A stretch of DNA of 64,000 nt from Saccopteryx bilineata (Eukaryota; Chordata; Mammalia; Chiroptera; Emballonuridae): the NCBI RefSeq assembly GCF_036850765.1, contig NC_089495.1:64952410-65016409 (forward strand), read 5' to 3'. Both the position numbers and the translations under genes were made by a program. This document shows positions 23,509 to 36,050 of this stretch, in pieces; the first letter of the stretch is position 1, and each line of letters opens with the position of its first letter. The notes under the pieces were generated by a model that saw nothing but the letters and a program-made list of their open reading frames with translations, had not been told where the DNA came from and did no database searches.

Positions 23509-25194
23509 TGGATAATCTAAACTTGTAATTTTTGAAACATATATATGTTATAATTCATGAAATGCTTCTTATATGGGGGTTTAAAGTTTTAGAAAGCAAT
23601 AATTTTAGTAAAAGTTGCTGAATACACTATTTTGATATGGAGAGTTAAATATTCTAGATACAGTATGCAGGTCTATTATTATCTTTAAATCAAAATCCCA
23701 CACAAATTGATCCTTAAAATTTCAGAAATAATTCTAGTTACAGAGTAAAATACTGTAGAATTGTCTGTAGAATACAAGACCAAAAAATATGCATCAATTA
23801 ATATTTCTAAGTGTTCTTGCCCGAACCTGGGCTGTGATTTCCTGTGGTAAGAAATGCTTTTAGGGACAAATTAAAGAAGAAATAACTACATCAATAATCT
23901 TCTTTCAAAAATAGGTTAACTTATGAACTAGCCAGAAATGATTTTCAGTGACTATTGGCAAATATTCTTTGCTTGACTGAACTTGTCAGGTTCTTGAACC
24001 TTCTGATTGGCACATTTTACACTTATAGTAGCTAGTTTTACCATGAACCTTGTTAATTCAATTTAATCAGAAACCCCCAATATCCATCTAACTTACTTCC
24101 TTAAATGAGAGATTTCTAGACATCTTTTTGATGATATATAAAAGTACTTAACTATGCAATAAGAAATTTGAGTGATGTTATTTAGCCAGACAGAGGAAAA
24201 TAAAACAATGGTATCCAGTAACATTATTCTCATAATTCAGATTTTTCAAGTATATAGCTTTTTAAATTGTTGTTGCTGCTGAAAAGGGTTTATAACAAGG
24301 TTTTAATGATTAGAAACATGTGGTCTCATTTAGAATAATTTTTTATTTCTTATGGCATTTGACAAGCCTCAAATATTGGAATGCTTTTCATCAAGAAAAT
24401 GAGACATATTTGCTAAATCTTCTGATAATTCAGATTTTAACAAATGTCAATGAGTAATTAAGATTCTTAATCCTTAAACCTAGATTAGTTGAATTTTGAA
24501 TAGTTTACTCCAAAAATGTTTCATACAATCTGGGTTATTTTATAGAATAAAATCAGGATGGCATTATCTCTGAGCTACATACTCAAAATAGATGTAGTGA
24601 TATGACTCATTCAGAAATAATTGAGAGGACTGTAGTTAATAAAGTGCCTAGCACAGTATATATGACACATAAAAACTTTAGTAAGTTATATATGCATATA
24701 TTTTATTATTTTGCTTCTTTGATAATTCTACTTCAACTAAAATTTCCAGTAAACCATGGTAAGAAGTTAAGGGTATGCAGGAAGGGTTCGAGTTGTGTAT
24801 TGTAAGTTAAACTAGTATGGTGAGTCTCTTGGAAATTTTTTTTGAGAAATGAAAATGAAGGAGGTAATAGAAGTTAGTCAGGGGGGGTACCTACGTATAG
24901 TGCAAATTCCCCAAATTGGGTATTTCCTGGTACTTTTTCAGACTAATGAATATACCATTATACTTGAGTTTGATAAGCTGAGTGCATATAAAATTAGTTC
25001 AAGGATGACAAGTTCTTATAGAATTCTGTAAACTTTGTAAATCCTTTGGCTTTAAATATAAGGAAAATGGGCTCTAATATTTTAAAATATAAAAGATATA
25101 AATATAAAAAGCAACTTGCCTTGGAAAATCTTATATTTTAATGAAATCTGTTGGTTGCAGTCGTTTTCTTTTTATGTTTGTTTTTATATTTTAA
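23509..25194. other. AT-rich sequence, no gene seen
   Basis: No gene. The part near 24600-24680 (cagaaataattgagagg through gcctagcacagtatat) is weakly MIR-like. Confidence 0.4.
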
Positions 25195-25562
25195 TTTTTT
25201 TAATTAATTTAATTTATTTGGATTACATTGGTCAATAATTTTTTTTGTTTCAAGTATACATTTCTATGATACATGATCTGTATGTTCCATTCCAAAGTCT
25301 AGTCTCCCTCAGTCACTATTTATTCCCTTTACTCTCTTCCACCTCCCCCAACACTTGCTCTAATCATCATACTGTTGTCTGTGTCCATGAGTCCCAAATC
25401 CCTTCCTTTTTGAGAGCTTTTTTTGTATCTATGAGTTTGTTCCTATTTTGTTTATTAGATAGTACATATAAGTGGTATTTGCCTTTCTCTGACTGGCTTA
25501 TTTCACTTAATATAGTATCCCTTAGGTCCATCCATGTCATAGAAAAGGTAAAATTTACTTAA
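25195..25562 (-). mobile_element. LINE-1 3' end, antisense
   Basis: This is the complement of an L1 3' UTR and the end of ORF2: ttggattacattggtcaat, tacatgatctgtatgttcc, ctctgactggcttatttcac. It begins at the A-tail complement near 25195. Confidence 0.8.
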
Positions 25563-26602
25563 ATATTTAAATTAGTATTTTATATCTCAATTTTAGTCAC
25601 ATCCTCAGGTCACATTGCTAGAATATTGCATAAGAAGCACTGAAACCCACATATACTGACTCAGAATAGTTTTCATTCTGTTTAAGTCAGTATCCAAATT
25701 TAGCGGTGACTATACTCTTATTGTTTCTCTCAGTATTGATGGACATCAAAACAATATTAAAAAGGATATATAGGAAACATTGGATTATAATTAACTATTT
25801 AAAGATGAGGCATAATGCATCATCATTGATATAAAATTTATGTTTCATTCAAATAGCTTTATATGTATTTTTATTTCATATGTTCAAAAAAAAGCTTACC
25901 TTGTTTATGAAGATTAAAGATGTTTTCAAAACATCGCAGTATTATTATCTCCTCTCCAATGTCCCAAATTAGATGCATAAGTTCACAGCTATACATTTAT
26001 TTACCACTAAATAAGTTTATATGAAATGATTGGAAAATGTAAAGAAAAATCAAGAAGGACTTTGTGTACTATTTCTTTCTGCAAGTGCTAGCTAGTCTTT
26101 CTATTAGCCCCCTGGGGTCATCCCAATATAATACATTACATTTTTTCTATAAATTAAGCCTTCAGAGAACATTTCTTTATTTTTAGGATGTATGGTTTTC
26201 TTTAAAATTGCTAGCAGTCTAGAGAGAAATATAACTTCAAAATCTACTTTTAAAGTTATTATTCTTAGACTTTTAACCAGGTTGCACATATCTCAATGGA
26301 GATGAATATTAAGTTTTTCTTCACTAACACTCAGGAAATTATATAATTATGCAAGAAAATATAAGGATGCCCTAAAAAGGTATAACTGACACATCCAGTG
26401 CATTGTATTTATTTCTTGGCTTAAACAAAATAAATGTTAATGTTTATGTTAATTAAATCAATTTTTCTCTCAAGTATGGCAGTTCTAAAAAAATTTGAGA
26501 TACAATTTTCACCTTTTCCATACTTAATATTTTCAAAAATAATCAATTTTTGTAATTCACACTCCCTACTTAGAAAAGAGTTTAATAATAATACATACAA
26601 TT
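25563..26602. other. AT-rich sequence, no gene seen
   Basis: Nothing recognised. Confidence 0.5.
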
Positions 26603-26617
26603 AAATTATGTAAGTAT

Positions 26618-26646
26618 ATTTTAAAATGTTTATTTTACTTATTCAT

Positions 26647-26679
<33 letters not shown>

Positions 26680-26801
26680 GGATGAGGAGCAGGAAGCATC
26701 AACTCCCATATGTGTCTTGACCAGGCAAGTGCAGGGTTTTGAACTGGCAACCTCAGCATTCCAGTTCTATGCTTTATCCACTGTGCCACCACAGGTCAAG
26801 C
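26618..26801 (-). mobile_element. Short tRNA-headed SINE with (GA)n, antisense
   Basis: The complement of the short GCCTGACCTGTGGTGG type, ending ccaccacaggtcaag. The GA run at about 26648-26676 is its expanded pyrimidine tract. The 15-base flanks aaattatgtaagtat and aaattatgtaaatat (26603-26617 and 26802-26816) differ by one base. Confidence 0.92.
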
Positions 26802-26816
26802 AAATTATGTAAATAT

Positions 26817-27370
26817 TAACAAAAATATTTTTTATTTCAGAAATTACCTGTGGTGTGATAAAAATTTCATGCTGCTCAATAAATAGAAGCTTAAATAATA
26901 AATGTTTTCTAACATAAAAGAATTTATGAAAGGCTTAGAAGAATTAATTTGAAACCCAATTTCACATTACATATAGTTTAAATTGGTATATCTTGTCCTG
27001 ATAATTACAATTATGTTAATAAAAACTCATATCTTTTGAAAACCTAAAGGTTAGACTTTGAGAGACCTCTTTATATTTTCAGTCAATTCTTCTAGGTCAC
27101 ATGGTTAGAAAGTGCCATTGGCAGTATTAAAATAACTTTTACAGTTATATTTTGATTAGAAACCTATAGAAATCAAGACATTTATCTTAATAGAAATAAA
27201 TCTTCATGTGTTCACTTTTATTTTATTAAAATAGTATATCTTTTTCAAATTATAGATGTGGAAACAAAATTTTCCAGAAATGTAAATGAGAAATTTAATT
27301 TTGACTAAATAAATTTCCCTTTAAAATTATTATACTTTGATGCTATAATGACTGGATTTACACAGTATTA
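26817..27370. other. AT-rich sequence, no gene seen
   Basis: Nothing firm; a weak MIR/L2-like stretch lies near 27060-27130. Confidence 0.4.
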
Positions 27371-27664
27371 TATTTTTTTTCTTTTTTAAGTGAGAAGAGG
27401 GGAGATAGAAAGACAGACAACTGTATACTCTCAGACCAGGATCTACCTGGCAACCCCCATCTGGTGGTTGAATCAACCAAGCTATCCTCAGAGACTGATG
27501 TTGATGCTCAAACTAATCAAGTCACTGACTGCAAGAAGGAGAAACAGAGAAAGAGGTGAAGAGAAGCCGATGGTCACTTCTCATGTGTGCTCTGACCAGG
27601 GATTGAACCAGGGATGTCCACATACCGGGACAATACTATCTGCTGAGCCAACCAGCCAAGGCCA
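27371..27664 (-). mobile_element. Older long-type SINE, antisense
   Basis: The T-rich start, the caggatctacctggcaac segment, the aagccgatggtcacttctc segment and a head complement gagccaaccagccaaggcc define a long-type SINE with a shortened centre. Confidence 0.82.
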
Positions 27665-27910
27665 CAATATTCTAAAGGAAATGATACACTCAAATTATAT
27701 CATATGCTCAGAAAAAAAATGCATTTTTTAAGTTGTGAAATTCTAAATTAAGTAATATTACTTCCCAATAAGTTTATAATATTCTTTACATAATAAATTC
27801 CTTATTCTCAATGTATTTTTAAATTTTAAGTATAATATTTATCCAATATCATTGATTTAAAATCAATTATTGGATTACTACGTTACTTTAGGTGTAATCC
27901 AAATATGTTT

Positions 27911-28252
27911 TATTTATTTATTTTTTTTGAGAGAGAGAAAGACAGAGTGACAGAAACATTTAGCTACTTTGTACATGCCCTAACTGGGAATCGAACCAGC
28001 AACCTTTGCACTCTGGGAGAATGCTCCAACAATTTGAGCTATCTAGCCAGGTCTTAATTTTTATTGATTTTTTAGGAAGAGAGAGAAAGGAAGGGAAAGA
28101 AAGGGGAGGGGGAAGGGAAGAATTTGTTGTTCCACTCAGTCATGCATTCATTAGCTGCTTCCCATTTGTACCCTGACCCTGGGAATAGAACCTGTAACCT
28201 TGTTGTTTATAGATGAGGCTCTTAACTGACTGAGCTAACTGGTCAGGGCCAA
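27911..28252 (-). mobile_element. Dimeric tRNA-headed SINE, antisense
   Basis: Two units lie at 27911-28053 and 28054-28252. The junction reads gccaggtcttaatttttattg, and head complements end in ctatctagccagg and gctaactggtcagggcc. Confidence 0.78.
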
Positions 28253-28344
28253 ATACTTTTTATTATAAATATGTTTATTTTTGTTTCCCAGTCCTAATTC
28301 TTTGCCCTAAAAAAGTAGCACATTAAATTATAAATCTTTTTTTG

Positions 28345-28681
28345 GGGGGGTGGGGGAGTAGAGAAGCAGGGCAACAGAAACATCAAGCTATTCCTGTATG
28401 TGCCCAGACTGAGATGGAACCAATATTTTCTCTGCTTTTGAACAAAATTCCAACCAACCAGCCAGGGATTAATTTTGTTTTTTCAATCTATTGATTTATT
28501 TTTTATAGAGACAAAGGGAGGAAAGGAGAAATGGAAGGGGGAAGGGAAGCATTCATTTGTTGTACCACTCAGTTGTGCATTGATTGGATGCTTCCTGTGT
28601 GTGCCCTGACTGGGATCAAACCTGCAAACCTGTCATTTTCAGCAATGTTCTTCACCAACTGAGCTAACCTGCCAGAGCCAT
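28345..28681 (-). mobile_element. Dimeric tRNA-headed SINE, antisense
   Basis: Two units are joined at about 28467-28470 (agccagggattaattttg). The inner A-tail complement is slightly longer than in the other dimers. The outer head complement ends gagctaacctgccagagcc. Confidence 0.75.
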
Positions 28682-28853
28682 AATTATAAATCTTCTGTAA
28701 ACTTTTAGATAAATAAATATATCAGATTCATATTGGAGAATAATTTTCAAAAATATAGCTTGTTATGGAATCTTTTATGATGATATCAAAAGAGCAGAGG
28801 CAATGGAGAAGAAAAATGGTAAAGACTGAAATGGCTGTAGGTACAGAAATCAT

Positions 28854-29392
28854 GTTTTTTTTTCTTTTCTTTTTTTTCCTTTTTATTTAGTGAGAAGAAG
28901 AGAAACAGAGACATACTTCCACATGTGCCTTGACCAGGATCCACCTGGCAAGCCCACTAGTGGGCAATGCTCAGCCCATCTAGAGCCCTTGCTCAGTTGC
29001 AACCAGAGCCATTTTTTAGTGCCTAGGGCCAACTCACTTCAATAGAGCCATGGCTGCAGGAAGGGAGGAGAAGAGAGAGAGTAGTGAGAAGGGGAGGAGT
29101 GGAGAAGTAGATGGGTGCTTCTCTTGTGTGCCCCAACCAGGAATCAAACCTCGGACATTGATACCCCAGATTGACGCTCTACCACTGAGCTAACTTTCCA
29201 GGGCTATGTTTTTTTCTTAATTGATTTATATAGAAAGAAGAAGGAAAAGATACAGAGGGAGACATCAATTTATTTTTCCACTTATTGGTGTCATTATTGG
29301 TTGATTCATATACGTGCCCTAAGCAGTGATCAAATTTGCAACCTCATGTTGTTGGGTAGACACTCTAAGCATCTGAGCTACTTAGCCAGGGC
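28854..29392 (-). mobile_element. Nested pair of SINEs, antisense
   Basis: The older SINE (29204-29392 plus a few T's at the left) has a 10-base duplication cagaaatcat at 28844-28853 and 29393-29402. A long-type SINE (about 28863-29203) lies in the T-tail complement of the older one; 'atgttttttt' occurs at both of its edges (28852 and 29206), as expected if it inserted there. Confidence 0.75.
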
Positions 29393-29402
29393 CAGAAATC
29401 AT

Positions 29403-30934
29403 ATTTTATTTACCCTAATTTATGTCAGTTTTATAGTGACCACGCACTCAGATGATCATTTGTGGATGTGGCTTTCATTGATACTTTTTCAAAAACAGTA
29501 GATTCCAGTATTACAACATTCATAGTGATAAGTATTTCAATTTTTATTGTCAAGGGAAGGGGGTCCAGGACATTGCCATTTGTAGAAAGAAATGCAGGAA
29601 GAGTACATTGATGCTTTTCCTAAAATTTCAACAGAGATATATGCTTTCTGTATTTATATGCAATTGTACAAGTTGTGTGTTGCACAAATCCAGGGAGTGC
29701 CATCAGTGGAGTTCTGCAGTTAATCTGTGAGTTCATATATCATGGCTCTTCTCAAGTACACAAAAAATAAGAAGGTAGATGTATTACTGTCCTCTAGTAA
29801 TAACTCATTCTATTAACATAGGTTTTATAGCCAAGCCAGTTATTATTTTTTATTTCATCAAAATATTCTGAGGGTATTTTTTCTTAAATACTGCCACTAG
29901 GTTAGACAACTAGAAACACAAGCCAATTTGAAGTTTTACTGCTACCATAGCAAAAAAAGGAATATGGGCCCTCCTTCCTTTTTTCTCTTGCACCCTCAAA
30001 GGTGGAAGAGAGACAAAATGAAAGAAGCATAGAATAATTCTTGCAGATACAGAACTATACACTATTTGCTTGCATGTGTTGGTTGCTCTCGGCTTCTAGA
30101 GGTAGACATCTAATGTTTTCCACTATCCTCCACAAATTAAGCAGTAAATAAACTCTCACTTTAAACCATTCTCACATTCTAATGTTCTCTAATTTCTCTT
30201 TCTGCCACCAGTTGGAGAAAATTCTCTCCTTCTATAACACTCAATTAAGTATGACCCACCCATATAATAAGTGTCTCCTGTATCGTATTATCTGACCTGA
30301 TTGAGAGATCAGAAGGGGAAATCTTGAGTTGTCTTAAAATCTTAGAAATTTAGAATGCTGTCTGCCACTGGAAGATTAACATTTAAAAAATACCCTTTAA
30401 CTTTTTCAAATTGTTTGCTATAAATTATGGGTAAGAAAAGCACAAGCATTTTGAAAATACACACTTAATAGACATTTATTTTACCTTATAGGTGAAATTA
30501 TTTAAAGTATAGGTTCTAATGAAGGAAGCTAAATTAAAAATAAGGATAATTTAGATTTAGTGAATTGGCAAGGTTGGGGGTTAATCAACACAAACAGGTC
30601 ATGTGAACATCTAGTAGTAGGAAAGAGTGAAAAGTTTCAAGCAAGCAGTGATTTATGAATAATATAAGTTATTGAAAAACAGAACTGCTTAATGAGTATA
30701 GCTCGATTTAGTAAAGACTTGGACATTATGGGTTTTGCATTTACCCAAAAGTGATAGAGAATTATTAAAGAAAAATCATGCAAAGGCCAGCTTTTCTGAC
30801 CATCTCAACTTTGCAGTTCAAGTCAAATGTTACCAAGAAATTTTCTAAATTGACAAAAATTTTCATGTATAAATGTCAGAAAAAAGAGCTAAATGTTTTC
30901 CAGGAATAAAATTAAAATAATATAAAATAAAATA
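29403..30934. other. AT-rich sequence, no gene seen
   Basis: No gene and no repeat that I can name. Confidence 0.5.
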
Positions 30935-31290
30935 GAATTGACCCATAAACAATGGAGGAGGTTACCAGTGTTAATCCCCCATTCAGTCAAAAATCTGAAA
31001 AGTTAAAATATAACTTTTGACTTCCTCAAAACTCGACTATTAATCACCTACTGTTGACTAGAGGGCTTACTGATAACATAAACAGTTGATTTAACACATA
31101 TTTTGTATATTATATGTGTTATATACTGTATTCTTATAATAAAGTAAGCTAAAGAAAAGAAAATGTTATTATGAAACTCATAAGAAAGAAAATATATTTA
31201 CAATACTGAAAATATATTTACAGTGTTGAAAAAATAAATCTGTGTATAAGTGAATGCTGCAGTTTAAACCTGTGTTATTAAAGGGTCCAC
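30935..31290. mobile_element. Tigger-type MITE
   Basis: It starts attgacccataaacaa after a TA and ends aaagggtccac before a TA; the ends are inverted (TTGACCC / GGGTCCA). The interior follows a common mammalian Tigger-derived repeat (aacttttgacttcctcaaaa, ctactgttgactagaggg, aataaagtaagctaaag). It is non-coding and mutated at both ends. Confidence 0.72.
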
Positions 31291-31292
31291 TA

Positions 31293-32282
31293 TAAATTAT
31301 CTTTTAGTCATCAGTGTGATAATTTTATAGCTATTGACTTCCTCTCTTTCCTTAAAAATAGTATATAACACACTCTTATTAGAAGGTATAATTGTCTTTT
31401 AATATACAAAAAAATTAAATATAAAAAAATAAAAAATATATAATCTTACATTGGAATAAATACAGAGTGTTTTAGGTTAACATTGAAAAAAATTCTAACA
31501 ACAAATTACAGAAAACAAGACAACTTTCAGACAATATTTATATTGATAAATTCTGTTCTTGAAACAAAGACATCTATATCACCAGACAAGCAAATCACTA
31601 TCATCAACTATGACTATCATCACAACTTTATTTCAAGGTGGTTTTTGTACTGAATAGAGAAAAGATTTATGTTACAGTTAAACACCTTAATGTTCCTCAC
31701 TTAACTGGGCATAACAAATAGACATTTTTCTGAAAGTTAACATTTAGTATGAATATGATTTATGTTATCAAACACAGAAATTACAAACAATGTGACTTTC
31801 ACTTTGACAGAACATTAATCAAAAAATAAAACTATATTAAAACACAGTTCCAGTTGGGCAGAAATGTAACAGTATAAGGTATGTTCCATCACACAATCAT
31901 TTTATAATGTTGCACCAAAACAATGGACTTTGGGAGTTTTACTGTTCTCAAATAAAGTAAAATGTAGATCCAAAATCAATATAAATTCATTACAAAATAT
32001 GCTAAGTCATATTGAGCTTTTCTTAGAGTCACATAATAGAAGTAAGCTTAATGAGAATAACATACATTACACAAATAAATTATTTCATGTAGGACCAAGA
32101 GTGAGGATGGTTTTCTTCTTTCACTTAAACAAATAATATTTTTAAAAGTGTATTAAAGTTATTTTAAAAACTTTGCATCATTACTACTAAAATCAATATC
32201 ATGTTTTGACAATGCATTATTTTAATGTTGTGTCCAATGTTCTTTTATAAAACAATACACATATAGATAGCACACATACCAT
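31293..32282. other. AT-rich sequence, no gene seen
   Basis: Nothing recognised. Confidence 0.5.
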
Positions 32283-32627
32283 AGGCTGATTATGTTCTCC
32301 TTATGTTTATATGTTGAAATCCTAACATTCAATATGATGGTATTAGGAGGTGAGGCCTTTCAGAGTTGATTGGGTCATGAGGTGCAGCCCTCATAAATGA
32401 GAGTGATACACTTGTGAAGGAGACCCCAGAGAGCTTCTTATCAGTTCCCACCAGTGATACACAGCAAGAAAACATCAGCCCCTGAATCAGAAAGTTGCTC
32501 TGATCAGACACCAAATCTACCAGCACCTTTATCTTAGTTTTCTGAACCTTTAGAATGTAAAATATAAATTTCTTTTATTTATGAGCCACACATTTGGTAT
32601 TCAGTTATAATCTAAATGTACTAAAAC
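32283..32627 (+). mobile_element. MaLR-type solo LTR (ancient endogenous retrovirus-like)
   Basis: The segment order tatatgttgaaatcctaac, tgatggtattaggaggtg, ggcctttcagagttgattgg, gagaccccagagagcttc, ataaatttcttttatttatg is that of ERVL-MaLR LTRs of the MLT1/MST group. There is no internal retroviral sequence on either side, so it is a solo LTR. It is diverged, and the terminal TG/CA are not clear. Confidence 0.75.
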
Positions 32628-32985
32628 AGTATTCTTTTATATATAAAATTAGAACAAGTATCAGTGAATAAAGATACAACTTTGGATAACTCATATTTCC
32701 CATTTGTGCTAAATGTGTAATGAATAAAAAATATAGGAATAATTGAAGCATGAATGCTTTGAAAAACCACATGATTCAGACTTCTTATATTAAAAAATTA
32801 TTTTTCTAACACATTTCTGAGAAGTTGGCTGAGGGACTCTTTATCAGGTTAATCAATGCTGAAGAAAACTGGCAGAGTTGGAGATTAATCAAATTGAGAA
32901 TCAAATGAGAACCTCAGTGCCTTTGACTATGATCCTCAAGTCAGTAAATGTGCACACGTGAGACTCCTTGCATTTCTACTCACTT
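32628..32985. other. AT-rich sequence, no gene seen
   Basis: Nothing recognised. Confidence 0.5.
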
Positions 32986-33000
32986 AAGATATCTAATGTT

Positions 33001-33197
33001 GCCTGACCTGTGGTGGCGCAGTGGATAAAGCGTCGACCTGGAAATGCTGAGGTCGCCGGTTCAAAAACCCTGGGCTTGCCTAGTCAAGGCACATATGGGA
33101 GTTGATGCTTCCTGCTCCTCCCCTCTTCTCTCTCTATCTCTCCTTCTCTCTCTCTCTTTCCAATAAAAATGAATAAATAAAATCTAAAAAAAAAAAA
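33001..33197 (+). mobile_element. Short tRNA-headed SINE, recent insertion
   Basis: It begins gcctgacctgtggtggcgc and ends in an A-tail at 33184-33197. The exact 15-base duplication aagatatctaatgtt lies at 32986-33000 and 33198-33212. Confidence 0.96.
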
Positions 33198-33212
33198 AAG
33201 ATATCTAATGTT

Positions 33213-35559
33213 GAGCACACTGAATTGAGCTATAGTAATTCTTTTAATCAACTATGCAATGTATTTTTCCAGGAATACTTTCTTGTTTATAATTTTTTCA
33301 ACCTGAATCATATTGTACTTTAGTAAAATTATTTTCTAGCATCAACCATCTACATCTACTCTCATCTGCTCATCTATCATTATAAATATTGTTTGTCTAT
33401 GAGGAAAATAAAGTTGACAATGAAAAGAGCAGTCTTTGAGCTGGGCCCAGGGACAGAGATGTTTGGCAATATTCTTCTCATAATAGTGTCCTTGAGAGAA
33501 ATTTTTACCAGCATTTTCACTTAAAAGCCTTCTTATGGCTTCTTCCTACAGGTTGATTTTGTGTTCATAAGGACTGTTTTTATTTTAGTTTTTGAGAGTT
33601 TGTCTTTTTTCTCTATAATTAGGAGGTTTTGTTCACACTTTTGTTAACAACTGGTCTTTGATTAAGCTCAGGAGAAGTGATATATAACATGTTTCCTTAC
33701 AGACATATTGTAGGGTCATTTTAATGAAAAACTGTGCTTCCTTTGGGCTAACTGCTAACTTTTTTTATTATTTTTATATTTTCTCACTTTAATACAACCA
33801 CTGGTCAATATCTTTCTAATTAGTCAAATTTTATAAAGAATGACTTAGAATTGCAGATTATATATAATTGAAGTAATAATTAAGACACTAAACTATAAAT
33901 ATAAAGAAATTAAAATAAACCATAAAAAATATAAAAAGTAAATTAAGGCTCAAGAATTTTTAAAAAATTAAAACATTCAGCATACATTTACTAGTTTCTG
34001 ATGTAGAAAAGAAATATTACTTATATTTATCAATATAAATGAATATTATTTATCAAAATTTATGGCCCAGCTGAAACATGGAAATCAGGAAGAACAATTC
34101 AAGAAGAGAAGAGAACTGATTTAAAAAAAAAAAAAGATGTTCTAACAGTGAAACAGACCTGGTGAGTTATCAACACAGAGAGAAGGCTTCTTGGGTTGGG
34201 TGTGGTGAACAAGGAAGATAGAAGTAGAAGTGAGATTCGGGAAAGGCCTTTAACCATAGGGAGTCACTGGAGAGGCTTTAGCCACACTATGACAAGATAT
34301 AGTTTACATTTTCCAAATATTACACTGGTTACTTATGAAGATTGGATTTGTAAGAAACAATGAGTAGAATTAAGGAAACCAATGAGAAAGTTATTTTTGT
34401 AGTGTTGATGAGAATTAAGGGTAGTTTGCTATCAAGGGAGAAAAAATAGACATGGATAGATTTTGGAAACATTGAAAGGAAGCAGCAATTTGTTATAAAT
34501 TAGATATTGGGATCTAAGTAAATGACATAGGCTATTTAAATAAAAGTTGAACACATTTTTTGATTTCAGAAGGAACACGTTTCTGTACACCACACAGGCA
34601 TTATACCACTGATAGCAGATTTTAAAGCAGGTCTTCAGAGCTCCCTTTGCTCCAAGATTTAATCAAGAATGTGCTATATTTGGCAGAGTATATGGCTATA
34701 GATTCAAGTACCTTAATAGATATCCCACAAAGAAGGCCTTAATAGAAATGTTTATCTATCTTCTCTGATCTATCACATACTGAAAACTAGACATTATATA
34801 AAACTGCTAAAAAACAGGTTGATAATGTTCAGTTTATGTAAACTATTTACTTTCATATCTGTTTAGTACACATATTTAAGTGAAGGAAAGGTAAGCAAAA
34901 ATTACATTTTCTGTTTGAAAAGTTTATTTTCCAACATGAGGTAAAATGGCCAAAACTGTTATAGTATTTTTATTATTTCAAAGTTACTCTGGATATGGTA
35001 TAGCTATCCTAATATTTTAAATCAAGAAGAAAAAGACTGAAGATACAATTTGCATATTAGTAATCCCAAAGGTTAAGTATTTACATATTACTTCTAACAG
35101 ATGTCACAGATAGACTCTAAGTATTCAGGTATACTTCGTACTTTCGGTCCTAGACTAAAGTGAGCATATAAGTGAGTAAAAAGTGACTCTTAGGAGAGGA
35201 ATCATATTTAAAACTTAAAATGTAAATTTAAGTAACATTTAATATGTACTTTATTAACAAATGACATTAAGAATTTCTTAACTTATAAAGTAACACTACA
35301 GAAGCTGTATGAAAAGTCATTTACAAGTATTTACAAAGAGAAAATATTCTAAGAAGATATTGATATGAATAATTTTAGGGTATCTGGAATGGAATAGGGA
35401 AAAAAATGATGTATGGATTGAGAAGACAAAGGGAAGTGATCTGGTATTATTTAGAGAAACTGGTGAGTTATTTCCCACTGTATTTGTTGTAAATTGTGTA
35501 AAAAACTCTGGACACTTGTTCTTTGCTAGTTTTTTAAAGTTTTTATTGGCTGATAAAAT
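33213..35559. other. AT-rich sequence, no gene seen
   Basis: No gene or nameable repeat seen. Confidence 0.5.
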
Positions 35560-36050
35560 CTCTTGGTGTAATAATTAATTCTATGTGATAACTTGACTGG
35601 GCTTATGAAGAGGTGCCTAGATAATTGGAAAGAAGTGATTTCTGTGGGTTTATGGAGATCAGCATTTGAATCAGTAGAATGAGCAAAGAAGATATTGCCT
35701 TCACCAATGTGGATGGGCATCATTCAATCCATTGAAAACTACAACAGAGCAAAACAGTGGAAGAAGGGCAAATTCTCTTTCTTTCTTTCTCTCTCTCTCT
35801 CTCTCTCTATCTGACTCTCTCTCCCTCCTTAAGCTGAAATATCTTCTCCTGTTCTTAAACATCAAATACCCTGTTTCTTAAACATTCAGACACCAACTGA
35901 ATTACAACACTGACTTTTCCAAGTCTTCCAGTTTGAAGGCAGTATAATATGGAACTTCTTAGTCTCCATAATCATATAGCGAATTCCCATAATGAATCTC
36001 TTCCTATGTAGTTACATTGATCTTATTGGTTCTGTTTTTCTGTGTATACC
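35560..36050 (+). repeat. Old LTR-like repeat (family uncertain)
   Basis: The segments gataacttgactgggc, aggtgcctagataattgg, tgtgggtttatggagatcagc, tggatgggcatcattcaatcc and, at the end, ataatgaatctcttcc and ttattggttctgtttttctg match the pattern of a widespread mammalian LTR-type repeat, probably ERVL-related. A CT-rich expansion at about 35777-35824 lies inside. Confidence 0.55.
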
